Positions 44,787 through 52,096 of a stretch of 64,000 nt of DNA are shown in pieces (the stretch's first letter is position 1; each line of letters starts with the position of its first letter). The translations under genes were made by a program, and so were the position numbers. The notes below the pieces were generated by a model that saw nothing but the letters and a program-made list of their open reading frames with translations, searched no databases and was not told the origin of the DNA. The stretch is from the NCBI GenBank assembly GCA_945890645.1, contig CAMDCV010000014.1, forward strand, positions 27,591-91,590, given 5' to 3'. Source of the DNA: Akkermansia muciniphila. Lineage in GTDB: Bacteria; Verrucomicrobiota; Verrucomicrobiia; Verrucomicrobiales; Akkermansiaceae.

Positions 44787-44877
44787 TGTCATTGATTGGT
44801 TTTGGGTTTTCCGACAATGGCGCTAAAGAGGGTGGTGAATCGATCATAGATCAAAGGATTCGCCGCCCTCTTTTTTT
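44787..44877 (+). ncRNA. candidate sigma-54-dependent small RNA, copy 1
   Basis: Predicted transcript of about 91 nt with no plausible reading frame. About 10 nt from the start lies the core TTGGTTTTGGGTT plus TCCGACAATG (44796-44819), shared with copy 2 except for two bases. It ends in a terminator hairpin: GAGGGTGGTGAATC (44828-44841) pairs with GATTCGCCGCCCTC (44857-44870) with two G-U pairs, then seven T. The loop carries GATC and ATCAAAG, also shared. A short G/U-rich unpaired region plus strong terminator is the usual build of base-pairing sRNAs. The transcript itself is inferred. Confidence 0.55.
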
Positions 44878-44952
44878 GTTTCCCGCGTCTTTTATCATGC
44901 CTTTTGGTTCGTTTTGACGAATATCTTTCATAATCGCATTTCAGATAAAAGT

Positions 44953-44968
44953 TGGCACGAGTTCCGCT
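44953..44968 (+). promoter_or_regulatory. sigma-54-like promoter of sRNA candidate 2
   Basis: TGGCACG at 44953-44959 and GCT at 44966-44968, with the same 12-base GG to GC spacing as in copy 1 and in front of glnB. The predicted start is near 44979. Confidence 0.55.
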
Positions 44969-44978
44969 ATTCAATGGT

Positions 44979-45066
44979 GTTGCTGTTTGGTTTTGGGTTA
45001 TCCGACAGTGACACAAAAAGGGGCGGCGAATCGATCGTGTATCAAAGGATTCGCCGCCCTCTTTTC
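44979..45066 (+). ncRNA. candidate sigma-54-dependent small RNA, copy 2
   Basis: Predicted transcript of about 88 nt. The core (44987-45010) starts 8-9 nt from the predicted 5' end, as in copy 1, and differs from it by two bases. The terminator stem GGGCGGCGAATC (45021-45032) with GATTCGCCGCCC (45048-45059) has G-C pairs where copy 1 has G-U, so pairing is kept while sequence changes. CTTTTCTTTTT follows. The repeats are 192 bp apart, with unrelated sequence between units. The downstream neighbour is convergent. Confidence 0.55.
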
Positions 45067-45140
45067 TTTTTGTGGAATAGACGAATTAACATTCAAAATA
45101 GGGGAGCATTTCAAACCACTGATGACTGCTCACTTCACAC

Positions 45141-45947
45141 TTACACTTCATTCCCCACCATCCAAACTCCCAATACTTCGCCGCGCTGCCACTCACCGTC
45201 CTTTTTTTCTACAAGGCCTACGCGCAATTCACGCCCCTGCCACTCGCACCAATACGCTGCACCCGGTGGCATAAAGGACCCGCTATTGACGACCATGATC
45301 GATTGATCATTCCAAATGCCACTGCGATGGAAATGACCGCAAATCACAATCTCGCACTCCGGAAAATACCGCTCGGTAAGCTCGCGCGTGCGATGTACCA
45401 TCGTCGCCCATGCCGTGAGCATGCGCCACGCCCGACCCGGGGGCGTGACCGCATCCCAAATCCGCGCAATAATCTTCTTACTATGCGCATAGTAGGGTGG
45501 AGCAAGCATGCGCGAAACCTTACGCGCGAGGGCAAAGCGCTGCGCAATCGTGGCTTGCGGTGTGCCATCGATCAAGGCATGGATTTCTTTCTCTTTCAGC
45601 ATCGCCATACGGCTCCAAGGCGCAACTTCGGGGAATACGCAGTCGCCATGCATGATGACGATTTTTCCTTCCGCCAGTGCGACGTAATCACGATTCCCCA
45701 TACCAGGATCGTGATTGCCGGGAAGTGCCACGATGTCGATTCCCATTGTCTGACAGAGTGCCTGCAAGTCATTCCATAGGCGCAAACCATCATCGCGAAA
45801 CTCGCGTGCTAGTTCCTGCCACGTATCGCCATTCAGGACAAGCGTCCCAGCACCGCGCAACAATGGTTCGAGAGCGGCGACGTCATCGATCGAAGACGCC
45901 TTATGGCCCAAGTGCAAATCCGAAAGAATGAGCACTGGCTCTTTCAT
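45141..45947 (-). CDS. calcineurin-like metallophosphoesterase (LpxH-like)
   Basis: 268 residues. The five metallophosphoesterase motifs are present: SDLHLGH (Asp-10, His-12), LNGDTW, LPGNHD, HGD, and GHFHRSG. LpxH-type enzymes cleave UDP-2,3-diacylglucosamine in lipid A synthesis, and UDP-sugar diphosphatases of this fold are common, but specific LpxH residues could not be confirmed. Its start overlaps the stop of the upstream methyltransferase gene by 4 bp, so the two are co-translated. Confidence 0.75.
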   Translation of the reverse strand: MKEPVLILSDLHLGHKASSIDDVAALEPLLRGAGTLVLNGDTWQELAREFRDDGLRLWNDLQALCQTMGIDIVALPGNHDPGMGNRDYVALAEGKIVIMHGDCVFPEVAPWSRMAMLKEKEIHALIDGTPQATIAQRFALARKVSRMLAPPYYAHSKKIIARIWDAVTPPGRAWRMLTAWATMVHRTRELTERYFPECEIVICGHFHRSGIWNDQSIMVVNSGSFMPPGAAYWCEWQGRELRVGLVEKKDGEWQRGEVLGVWMVGNEV

Positions 45948-46558
45948 GACATCTTGCGCTGGCGCACCACTTCATACAGGCAGATGCCCGTTGCCACGGA
46001 GACGTTGAGACACTCGACTTTTCCTGCCATCGGCAATTTGCAGAGGAAATCACAATTTTCTTCCGTCAAGCGCCGCATGCCCTTGCCCTCAGCGCCCATG
46101 ACCAAAGCAACCGGACCTTTCAAGTCCATTTGGTAAATCGATTTGTCGCACTTATCGGAAGTGCCCACAATCCACACGCCGACCTCTTTCAATCGTTCCA
46201 TGAAACGCGCTAAATTGGTCACTTGAAAAAAGGGTACCCAATCCGCAGCACCGGTGGAAACGCGTCGCACCGTCTCCGTGATGGACGCAGCTTTGTCTTT
46301 CGGTGCCACCACCGCCGTCACCCCGGCCCCATCGGCCGTGCGAAGAATCGCACCGAGATTGTGCACATCTTGAATGCAGTCGAGAATCAACACCAGCGGC
46401 GTCTTGGCCGCAGACAGCAGATCCCATACATCGTCTTCATTGCGCGCGGGTATTGCCTCGGACTCGGGCGCGAGCGTGCGCACATGACGGTTCTCACGAG
46501 CCCCTTCCGGGCGATCGCGCATTGGCTTGCGGAAATTCTTCACGTGCTCAGCCTGCAA
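45944..46558 (-). CDS. TrmH/SpoU-family RNA 2'-O-methyltransferase
   Basis: 204 residues. The SPOUT knot is complete: motif 1 DVHNLGAILRTADGAGV, motif 2 VALVMGAEGKGM, motif 3 CLNVSVATGICLYE. It resembles RlmB (23S rRNA Gm2251) but lacks a full N-terminal substrate-binding domain; the first 40 residues are basic and low-complexity instead. The target RNA is unknown. It is coupled to the metallophosphoesterase downstream. Confidence 0.87.
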   Translation of the reverse strand: MQAEHVKNFRKPMRDRPEGARENRHVRTLAPESEAIPARNEDDVWDLLSAAKTPLVLILDCIQDVHNLGAILRTADGAGVTAVVAPKDKAASITETVRRVSTGAADWVPFFQVTNLARFMERLKEVGVWIVGTSDKCDKSIYQMDLKGPVALVMGAEGKGMRRLTEENCDFLCKLPMAGKVECLNVSVATGICLYEVVRQRKMS

Positions 46559-46621
46559 TATTTTTCAGCCACTGGCAACCATCACTCCTCCAAAAAACCT
46601 AACAAAAAATCCGCTGAAATT

Positions 46622-46636
46622 GGGAGATGTGCTCCC
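46622..46636 (-). terminator. possible short terminator after pdxJ
   Basis: GGGAG, ATGTG, CTCCC form a 5-bp stem just past the pdxJ stop. On the minus strand a T-run (TTTTTT) comes only about 15 nt later, so this is weak. Confidence 0.3.
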
Positions 46637-46637
46637 T

Positions 46638-47390
46638 TTATTTTGATGACGAATAACTTTCCATCAGAGCCTTCATCTCACGCACGGCTTGTTCCAGCCC
46701 GACGCGCATCGCGCGAGCAACGATGCTATGACCAATATTGTACTCCGTCAGATACGACACTGCTTCGAGCAAGCGGCAGTTGAGATAATTGATCCCGTGC
46801 CCGGCATTCACCTGCAGGCCAACCTCGTGCCCCACACGTGCTGCGGCAGCGAGACGTTCGATTTCTGCGTCCACCGTTGCTGGCGTGGCGTTTCCGAAAC
46901 AGCCGGTGTGAAGCTCAATCATCTCCGCGCCGAGCTCGGCCGCGCATCGCACTTGCTCGATTTCAGGATCGATGAACAAACTCACGCGAATGCCCGCCTT
47001 TTGCATCACGCGGATGCAGTCGCCCACGTCACGACGACGGCTCACCACGTCGAGCCCACCTTCAGTCGTAACTTCTTCACGCGTTTCGGGAACCAAACAA
47101 ACAAACTCTGGCTGCAAGCTAAGGGCGATGGCGATCATTTCCGCCGTCACGCCCATTTCCAAATTCAGCGGCACTTTGATGGCGTCCTTGATGCGAAAGG
47201 CATCGGCCTCCTGCATGTGACGTCGATCCCCGCGGACATGGATTGTGATGGAATCCGCACCGCCAGCAATGGCATCCAGAGACGCCTGCACGGGGCAGGG
47301 TTCCGCATTGGGCGAATCAGGCAACAACGCATAGCGCGCCTGACGCAAGGTGGCGACATGATCGACATTCACTCCGAGCAACAAAGACAT
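46638..47390 (-). CDS. pdxJ: pyridoxine 5'-phosphate synthase
   Basis: 250 residues from ATG 47390; the family start LLLGVNVDHVATLRQAR follows directly. It condenses 3-amino-1-hydroxyacetone phosphate with deoxyxylulose phosphate in the DXP-dependent vitamin B6 pathway. The TIM-barrel signature HVRGDRRHM, NLEMG, CLVPETREEVTTEGGLDV, and HTGCF with the later LQVNAGHGINYLN are all present. It is divergent from fabV. Confidence 0.95.
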   Translation of the reverse strand: MSLLLGVNVDHVATLRQARYALLPDSPNAEPCPVQASLDAIAGGADSITIHVRGDRRHMQEADAFRIKDAIKVPLNLEMGVTAEMIAIALSLQPEFVCLVPETREEVTTEGGLDVVSRRRDVGDCIRVMQKAGIRVSLFIDPEIEQVRCAAELGAEMIELHTGCFGNATPATVDAEIERLAAAARVGHEVGLQVNAGHGINYLNCRLLEAVSYLTEYNIGHSIVARAMRVGLEQAVREMKALMESYSSSK

Positions 47391-47520
47391 GCCGCAATGA
47401 ACATCCCCTAGCACACTTTGGCAACCACTGATTGAACGCGTACGCCAAGTAGGCAAGCTCCGGAAAAAACGGCAAATCAGGATTGCCAGCGCGTTGCGTA
47501 ATCTTCACAGTAGGGGCGTT

Positions 47521-48717
47521 ATGATCATTGCTCCGAAAATTCGTGGATTCATTTGCACCACCGCTCACCCGGAAGGCTGCGCGGCACACGTCGCCGAACA
47601 AATCGCCGTCGTAAAAGGACGCGGCGCTATCGCAAATGGCCCGAAGAAAGTGTTAGTGATCGGCTCCTCCACCGGCTACGGCTTGTCCTCGCGTATCGCT
47701 GCTGCTTTTGGATCGAATGCCGCCACGATGGGAGTATTTTTCGAAAAACCCGCGGAAGCCGACCGCTGCGGCACCGCCGGTTGGTATAACTCCGCCGCTT
47801 TGGAAAAAGCCGCCGCCGCCGAAGGTCTCTACGCTCGCTCGTTCAATGGCGATGCCTTTTCTGATGCCATGAAAGCGGAAGTCTGTGCTGCGATCAAAGC
47901 CGATCTTGGTCAGGTCGATTGCATCATTTATAGTCTCGCTTCCCCTCGTCGCACCGATCCGAAAACCGGCGAGGTGTATAAATCGGTCCTGAAGTCCATC
48001 GGCCAACCTTACACCAACAAAAATCTCAACACCACGAGCGGCGTGGTCGATGAAGTCACCATTCCCCCCGCTGAGGGAGACGACGTGAAAAACACGGTCG
48101 CAGTGATGGGTGGCGAAGATTGGGAAATGTGGATCGATGCCCTGCTTGCGGAAAATCTCATCGCTCCCGGCACCCAAACGGTGGCGTATTCTTACATTGG
48201 ACCTGAACTAACCTGGCCGATCTACAAAAACGGCACCATCGGCGCAGCGAAAGAAGATGTCGAACGCGTACAGCGAACCCTCGATGCCAAGCTCGCCCCG
48301 CTAGGTGGCAAAGCCTGGGTTTCGGTGAACAAGGCACTCGTCACCCAAGCGAGTTCCGCGATTCCCGTGGTGCCCCTCTATATTTCTCTTCTTTATAAAG
48401 TGATGAAAGCCGAGGGCACGCATGAAGACACCATCGAGCAAATGGATCGTCTGTTTCGCGAGCGTCTTTACAACGGCCACCCACAACCCGATGAAGCCGG
48501 TCGCATCCGCGTCGATGACTGGGAAATGGCTCCCGCCGTGCAAGCGCTCGTAGCCGAGCGTTGGGACAAAGTCAGCAGCGAAAATCTCAGCGAATTGGCA
48601 GACTTCGATGGCTACCAATCGAGTTTCTTGCGTCTCTTCGGCTTTGGTTTAGCGGGCGTCGATTACGCCGCCGAGACCGATCCGAATGTTGCGGTGCCTT
48701 CATTAAAGCATGAATGA
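47521..48717 (+). CDS. fabV: enoyl-[acyl-carrier-protein] reductase FabV
   Basis: 398 residues from ATG 47521. It performs the last reduction of type II fatty acid synthesis; this form is a long SDR known for insensitivity to triclosan. It has MIIAPKIRGFICTTAHPEGC, the cofactor loop VLVIGSSTGYGLSSRIA, IYSLASPRRTDP, and the FabV-type Tyr-x8-Lys site in PIYKNGTIGAAK. The frame continues 27 bp upstream, but the family start is at this ATG. FabV and the related trans-2-enoyl-CoA reductase cannot be told apart here. Confidence 0.93.
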   Translation: MIIAPKIRGFICTTAHPEGCAAHVAEQIAVVKGRGAIANGPKKVLVIGSSTGYGLSSRIAAAFGSNAATMGVFFEKPAEADRCGTAGWYNSAALEKAAAAEGLYARSFNGDAFSDAMKAEVCAAIKADLGQVDCIIYSLASPRRTDPKTGEVYKSVLKSIGQPYTNKNLNTTSGVVDEVTIPPAEGDDVKNTVAVMGGEDWEMWIDALLAENLIAPGTQTVAYSYIGPELTWPIYKNGTIGAAKEDVERVQRTLDAKLAPLGGKAWVSVNKALVTQASSAIPVVPLYISLLYKVMKAEGTHEDTIEQMDRLFRERLYNGHPQPDEAGRIRVDDWEMAPAVQALVAERWDKVSSENLSELADFDGYQSSFLRLFGFGLAGVDYAAETDPNVAVPSLKHE

Positions 48718-48724
48718 TGAGCTT

Positions 48725-48779
48725 GGAGTGCGGCGACATGTCGACCTGTCCAGAAAGCGCGGACATGTCCGCGCACTCC
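48725..48779. repeat. long palindrome between convergent fabV and pseudouridine synthase genes
   Basis: GGAGTGCG-n-n-GACATGTC (from 48725) is complemented by GACATGTCC-GCGCACTCC (to 48779), about 18 bp per arm with two mismatches. The inner GACATGTC is itself palindromic, and a GACCTGTC relative lies between. There is no T-run. It resembles REP-type intergenic elements and may act as a bidirectional terminator. Confidence 0.6.
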
Positions 48780-48788
48780 GAAGGTCTT

Positions 48789-49676
48789 TCAATACTTCCG
48801 CGGGCGTTTGGCGGTCGCGCGACTGCCTTTTTTGGCAGGTGGCTCGTTGTCGATTCGGCGCTTGAACGCGGTCTTGCGGGACGACTTTTTCGCCATCGGC
48901 TTCGCCCCTTTGCGAGCGAATTTTTTGGCGGCAGGTTTGCCTTCTTTGCGCACGAGGGATTTCGGCGCGACCGTTTCGGGATTGGTGCTAGCTTTGAGAA
49001 TTTCCTCAGGGCCGAGTAAAACAAAGCGTCCGACATCCAAATCTCCACCCCAGAGCATACCGATGCGCACACGCACGAGCTTCAGAACCTGATAGCCGAG
49101 TGTTTCATGCATCACGCGGATCTGACGTTTCGCGCCTTGATCGAGCACCATCGAGATACGCCGCGCGCTCATGCGTCGCAGGGATTTCGCACTGAGCTTT
49201 CCTTCCTTGCTGTAAACGCCCGACAAGAATAAATCAAGATGCTCCTGTGTGTAGGGCTGATTGCAGGTAACGAGATATTCTTTCTCGATCTTATTGCGCG
49301 GATGCATCAGGCGCTGCGTGAGATCGCCGTCGTTCGTGAGCAGCAGCAGACCTTCCGAATCGGCATCGAGCCTGCCAACGTGATGCAAGTGCTGCATGGC
49401 GACGGGTAGAAGCGTGTAGATCGTTTCGCGGCCGAGTTCGTCATCCTTCGAGCAAACCAAACCTCGTGGTTTATTGAGCAAAATCGTGGTCGTGCGCAGC
49501 ATCGTGACACGTTTGCCATCGACGCGGACATGATCGCCTTCTTTTACTTGCGTGCCGGGCTTGAGACAAGGATGTCCGTTCACCTCGACGTGGCCTTCTA
49601 AAATCAATGCATCGCAACCGCGACGCGAGTCCACGCCGCAGGAGGCCAGGTACTTGTTTAAACGTGTTTGTTCCAT
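48789..49676 (-). CDS. RsuA/RluB-family pseudouridine synthase with basic tail
   Basis: 295 residues from ATG 49676. An S4 RNA-binding domain (RLNKYLASCGVDSRRGCDALI, split: residues about 4-60) precedes the catalytic domain with LNKPRGLVCS and the active Asp in VGRLDADSEGLLLLTNDG. Family members modify 16S or 23S rRNA. The last 65 residues are rich in Lys, Arg and Ala, an extra RNA-binding tail often seen in RluB-type proteins. It lies downstream of the small basic protein gene. Confidence 0.88.
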   Translation of the reverse strand: MEQTRLNKYLASCGVDSRRGCDALILEGHVEVNGHPCLKPGTQVKEGDHVRVDGKRVTMLRTTTILLNKPRGLVCSKDDELGRETIYTLLPVAMQHLHHVGRLDADSEGLLLLTNDGDLTQRLMHPRNKIEKEYLVTCNQPYTQEHLDLFLSGVYSKEGKLSAKSLRRMSARRISMVLDQGAKRQIRVMHETLGYQVLKLVRVRIGMLWGGDLDVGRFVLLGPEEILKASTNPETVAPKSLVRKEGKPAAKKFARKGAKPMAKKSSRKTAFKRRIDNEPPAKKGSRATAKRPRKY

Positions 49677-49693
49677 GATGGGACGGGCTACCA

Positions 49694-49728
49694 AGAAAAA
49701 AGGCGCGGATCCAAAGAGACCCGCGCTT
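49694..49728 (-). terminator. intrinsic terminator of the small basic protein gene
   Basis: On the minus strand AAGCGCGG pairs with CCGCGCCTT around a 12-nt loop and is followed by TTTTTC. It lies 55 bp after the stop at 49783 and just before the pseudouridine synthase gene. Confidence 0.7.
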
Positions 49729-49782
49729 GAGGAAAATCGAGAGTAGCGAATCGAGGCACGACGTGACCGCCGCGCCTGCGGA

Positions 49783-49938
49783 TTACGCTTCGTGCTTGGT
49801 CTTAGGCAGGCCGATCGGGCTGCGACCTTGTTTCCATTGACCGCGCTCTTTCATGAGCTTCACGCGTTCAAAGCGCTTGAGAACGGAACGCTTGCCACCC
49901 ACTGTGGAAGCTGATTTGAGACTGTTGTGCTTGGACAT
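49783..49938 (-). CDS. Chlamydiae/Verrucomicrobia-specific small basic protein
   Basis: 51 residues from ATG 49938, beginning MSKHNSLKSASTVGGKRSVL, then KRFERVKLMKERGQWKQG and a short SPIGLPKTKHEA end. This matches a small, very basic protein family (TIGR04137 as I recall) restricted to these phyla and thought to associate with the ribosome. The upstream in-frame start (49995) would add 19 unconserved residues. It has its own terminator. It is the best lineage marker in the window. Confidence 0.85.
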   Translation of the reverse strand: MSKHNSLKSASTVGGKRSVLKRFERVKLMKERGQWKQGRSPIGLPKTKHEA

Positions 49939-50066
49939 AAAAAGGGCAGAAGTTGGTGTTGCGGGGCGCGAAGCTAGGAGAATGTGCCAACCCACGCAAG
50001 CGTAAAATTGGTTTTTTTAGAACTTTTGCGCAGGCTCACGAAACTTCATGTTTCTTTACAAAAATT

Positions 50067-51197
50067 TTAAACTCCTACCAAGTTCCGCCATCGGGGTTCG
50101 GCCGCTGCTACCTGACTTTCTAATAACTCCGCCGCGCGGCGCATGGTTTCCTCAAGAGGTAAGCCGAGTGAAATGAGGTCGATCGCATCATCGAAGCAAT
50201 TGCCAGCACCCTCACTGCATACGCCCGCCACGGCCACGCAGGGGATTCCGAGTTCGCGACACAAGCGCGCAATCCCGACCGGACCTTTTCCCGCGAGCGA
50301 TTGAGCATCGAGTGAACCCTCGCCCGTGATCACCAAGTCCGCCGCCGCAAAACGATCGCGCAAGGCACAGACCTCGGACACCATCGCAAAGCCCGAAACG
50401 AGACGCGCATCCGCAAAGGCCATCAACCCGAAACCTAGCCCGCCCGCAGCTCCCGCGCCGGGAATATCGGCGAGCGATTGCGCATCGGATGCCCGCACCA
50501 GATAGTGCAGAAATTTTTCGAGCATGATCACCTGCTCGGGGCTTGCCCCTTTTTGCGGGCCATAGATCGCACTCGCGCCGCGTTCGCCACAGAGCGGATT
50601 GTCTACATCGCAAGCCACTTGCATCGACGGCAATTCCATGCGTTGCGAAAAATCGACGCGAGATAAATCACGCAGGCCACGAGGCGATGGCTCTAACACA
50701 TTTCCTGCCGCATCAAAAAATCGCACGCCCAATGCCGCCGCCATGCCAGCACCGCCATCGTTCGTCGCCGATCCGCCGATGCCGAGAATGATCTCATCGA
50801 TGCCGTGTTGTTCAATCGTATGACGAATCAACTCACCCGTGCCATAGGTATTCGCGCCTTCAATGTCGCGCTCCGCGGCATCAATGCGCCACATCCCGCT
50901 GGCGGCCGCCATTTCGATCACGGCGATGGTTTTTCCCTCACGCCGCACGATTCCATAATCCGCCATGATCGTACGACCTAAGGCATCGTGACATGGCGCG
51001 CTGACGATCTCGCCCTGCATCGCAGCGATCATGGTGGCGACAAACCCCTCACCGCCATCCGCAATCGGGCAAAAATCAACCAGCCAGCCATCACCCAGGC
51101 CCCGCGCTACCGCCGCACAGGCATCGCTGGCGGAGAGCGAACCTTTGAACTTATCGCAGGCGATGACGGCACGAGGGATGGATGGCGATTTCATCAC
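50067..51197 (-). CDS. glycerate kinase (GarK type)
   Basis: 376 residues. It phosphorylates D-glycerate, usually giving 2-phosphoglycerate in this family. DKFKGSLSA near the N-terminus, PIADGGEGF, GIGGSATNDGGAGMAAALG and TGEGSLDAQSLAGKGPVGIARL are diagnostic. It begins 6 bp after the FG-GAP gene, so it is co-transcribed with the sulfatase cluster; that context suggests use of sugars or sugar acids from sulfated polymers. Confidence 0.92.
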   Translation of the reverse strand: MMKSPSIPRAVIACDKFKGSLSASDACAAVARGLGDGWLVDFCPIADGGEGFVATMIAAMQGEIVSAPCHDALGRTIMADYGIVRREGKTIAVIEMAAASGMWRIDAAERDIEGANTYGTGELIRHTIEQHGIDEIILGIGGSATNDGGAGMAAALGVRFFDAAGNVLEPSPRGLRDLSRVDFSQRMELPSMQVACDVDNPLCGERGASAIYGPQKGASPEQVIMLEKFLHYLVRASDAQSLADIPGAGAAGGLGFGLMAFADARLVSGFAMVSEVCALRDRFAAADLVITGEGSLDAQSLAGKGPVGIARLCRELGIPCVAVAGVCSEGAGNCFDDAIDLISLGLPLEETMRRAAELLESQVAAAEPRWRNLVGV

Positions 51198-51203
51198 TTT
51201 TCG

Positions 51204-52094
51204 CTAGGGCGTCGGGGCGCTTTGCTGGAAATAGACCGGTTGTAAAAAAATCGGCATGTGCTCGCGATACGTGCCTGTGTGCTCCACCCATGCGACACGT
51301 CCTTCCGCATCGCCCACAATCAAATCGAGATCGCCGTCGCGATCCCAATCAAAGGCAGTCGGCACAATATGCTTGGAGCGCGTGGAAATTTCTTTTCCTT
51401 GCACATCATGCAATGGCTTTCCTGCTGCATACAGAGGCTCAGAGTTTGTATTACTATTTTCGTAGTAAATAAACCCACCATCCGCACTGACGCAGAGTAG
51501 ATCGAGATCGTCATCGACATCGAAATTGGCAAAGTTCGGCCTGGGAAGCTGTGTTGTGAAGATCGGTTTGCCTTCCACCATCACCGAAAATAGTTTGGCA
51601 AAAGTTCCATCAGCGCGACCGCAGAAAACTTGAATCGCTGATCCGATACGCCCCTGCAACCGTAGTGCTGCTTCATCAAATGCTCTGCTCACAATCAGGT
51701 CCTGGTGACCATCACCATTAAAATCGGCATAGCTCCATTGTTGTGGGCCTTGTGTAAGACCTGCGATCGCGGGCAACAATTTTTTATCCATCAATCCACG
51801 ACTGTCACAGCGCAAAAATTCTACTCCGGGCGCGAGGACTCGCAATTTCCCCTCGACGTAACTCGGCATCACATGGATTACCGCATCACCCAAACGACGC
51901 GGCGCACGAAACAGATTCTTTTTTTCCGCGCCGGCATGCTCCCAAAGATACAGCCCAGGATCTTTGCCTTCACTGACTGAAACAAGCAGATCACCGTTCG
52001 CTTGTAGAGGTATCACTACAGTCGATGCCGCTGCCTGCGCCATCAAAAATGCCCAGCAAGCAAACACTCCGAATAATAAATTTTTTCTCCCCAT
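51204..52094 (-). CDS. secreted FG-GAP/VCBS-repeat protein
   Basis: 296 residues from ATG 52094. A signal peptide ends AQAAAS. The body has at least three VCBS/FG-GAP-like units with the Asp-rich loops DFNGDGHQDLIV, NFDVDDDLDLLCV and DWDRDGDLDLIV, giving a predicted calcium-binding beta-propeller. Such proteins are frequent partners of sulfatases in PVC bacteria. It lies 2 bp after the sulfatase stop. Confidence 0.82.
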   Translation of the reverse strand: MGRKNLLFGVFACWAFLMAQAAASTVVIPLQANGDLLVSVSEGKDPGLYLWEHAGAEKKNLFRAPRRLGDAVIHVMPSYVEGKLRVLAPGVEFLRCDSRGLMDKKLLPAIAGLTQGPQQWSYADFNGDGHQDLIVSRAFDEAALRLQGRIGSAIQVFCGRADGTFAKLFSVMVEGKPIFTTQLPRPNFANFDVDDDLDLLCVSADGGFIYYENSNTNSEPLYAAGKPLHDVQGKEISTRSKHIVPTAFDWDRDGDLDLIVGDAEGRVAWVEHTGTYREHMPIFLQPVYFQQSAPTP

Positions 52095-52096
52095 CG

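Noticed and set aside
44789..45306. Short open frames on both strands across the sRNA-like repeats.
   Set aside because: They are not conserved between the two units at the protein level and have no start signals; the conserved features are promoter-like boxes and hairpins.
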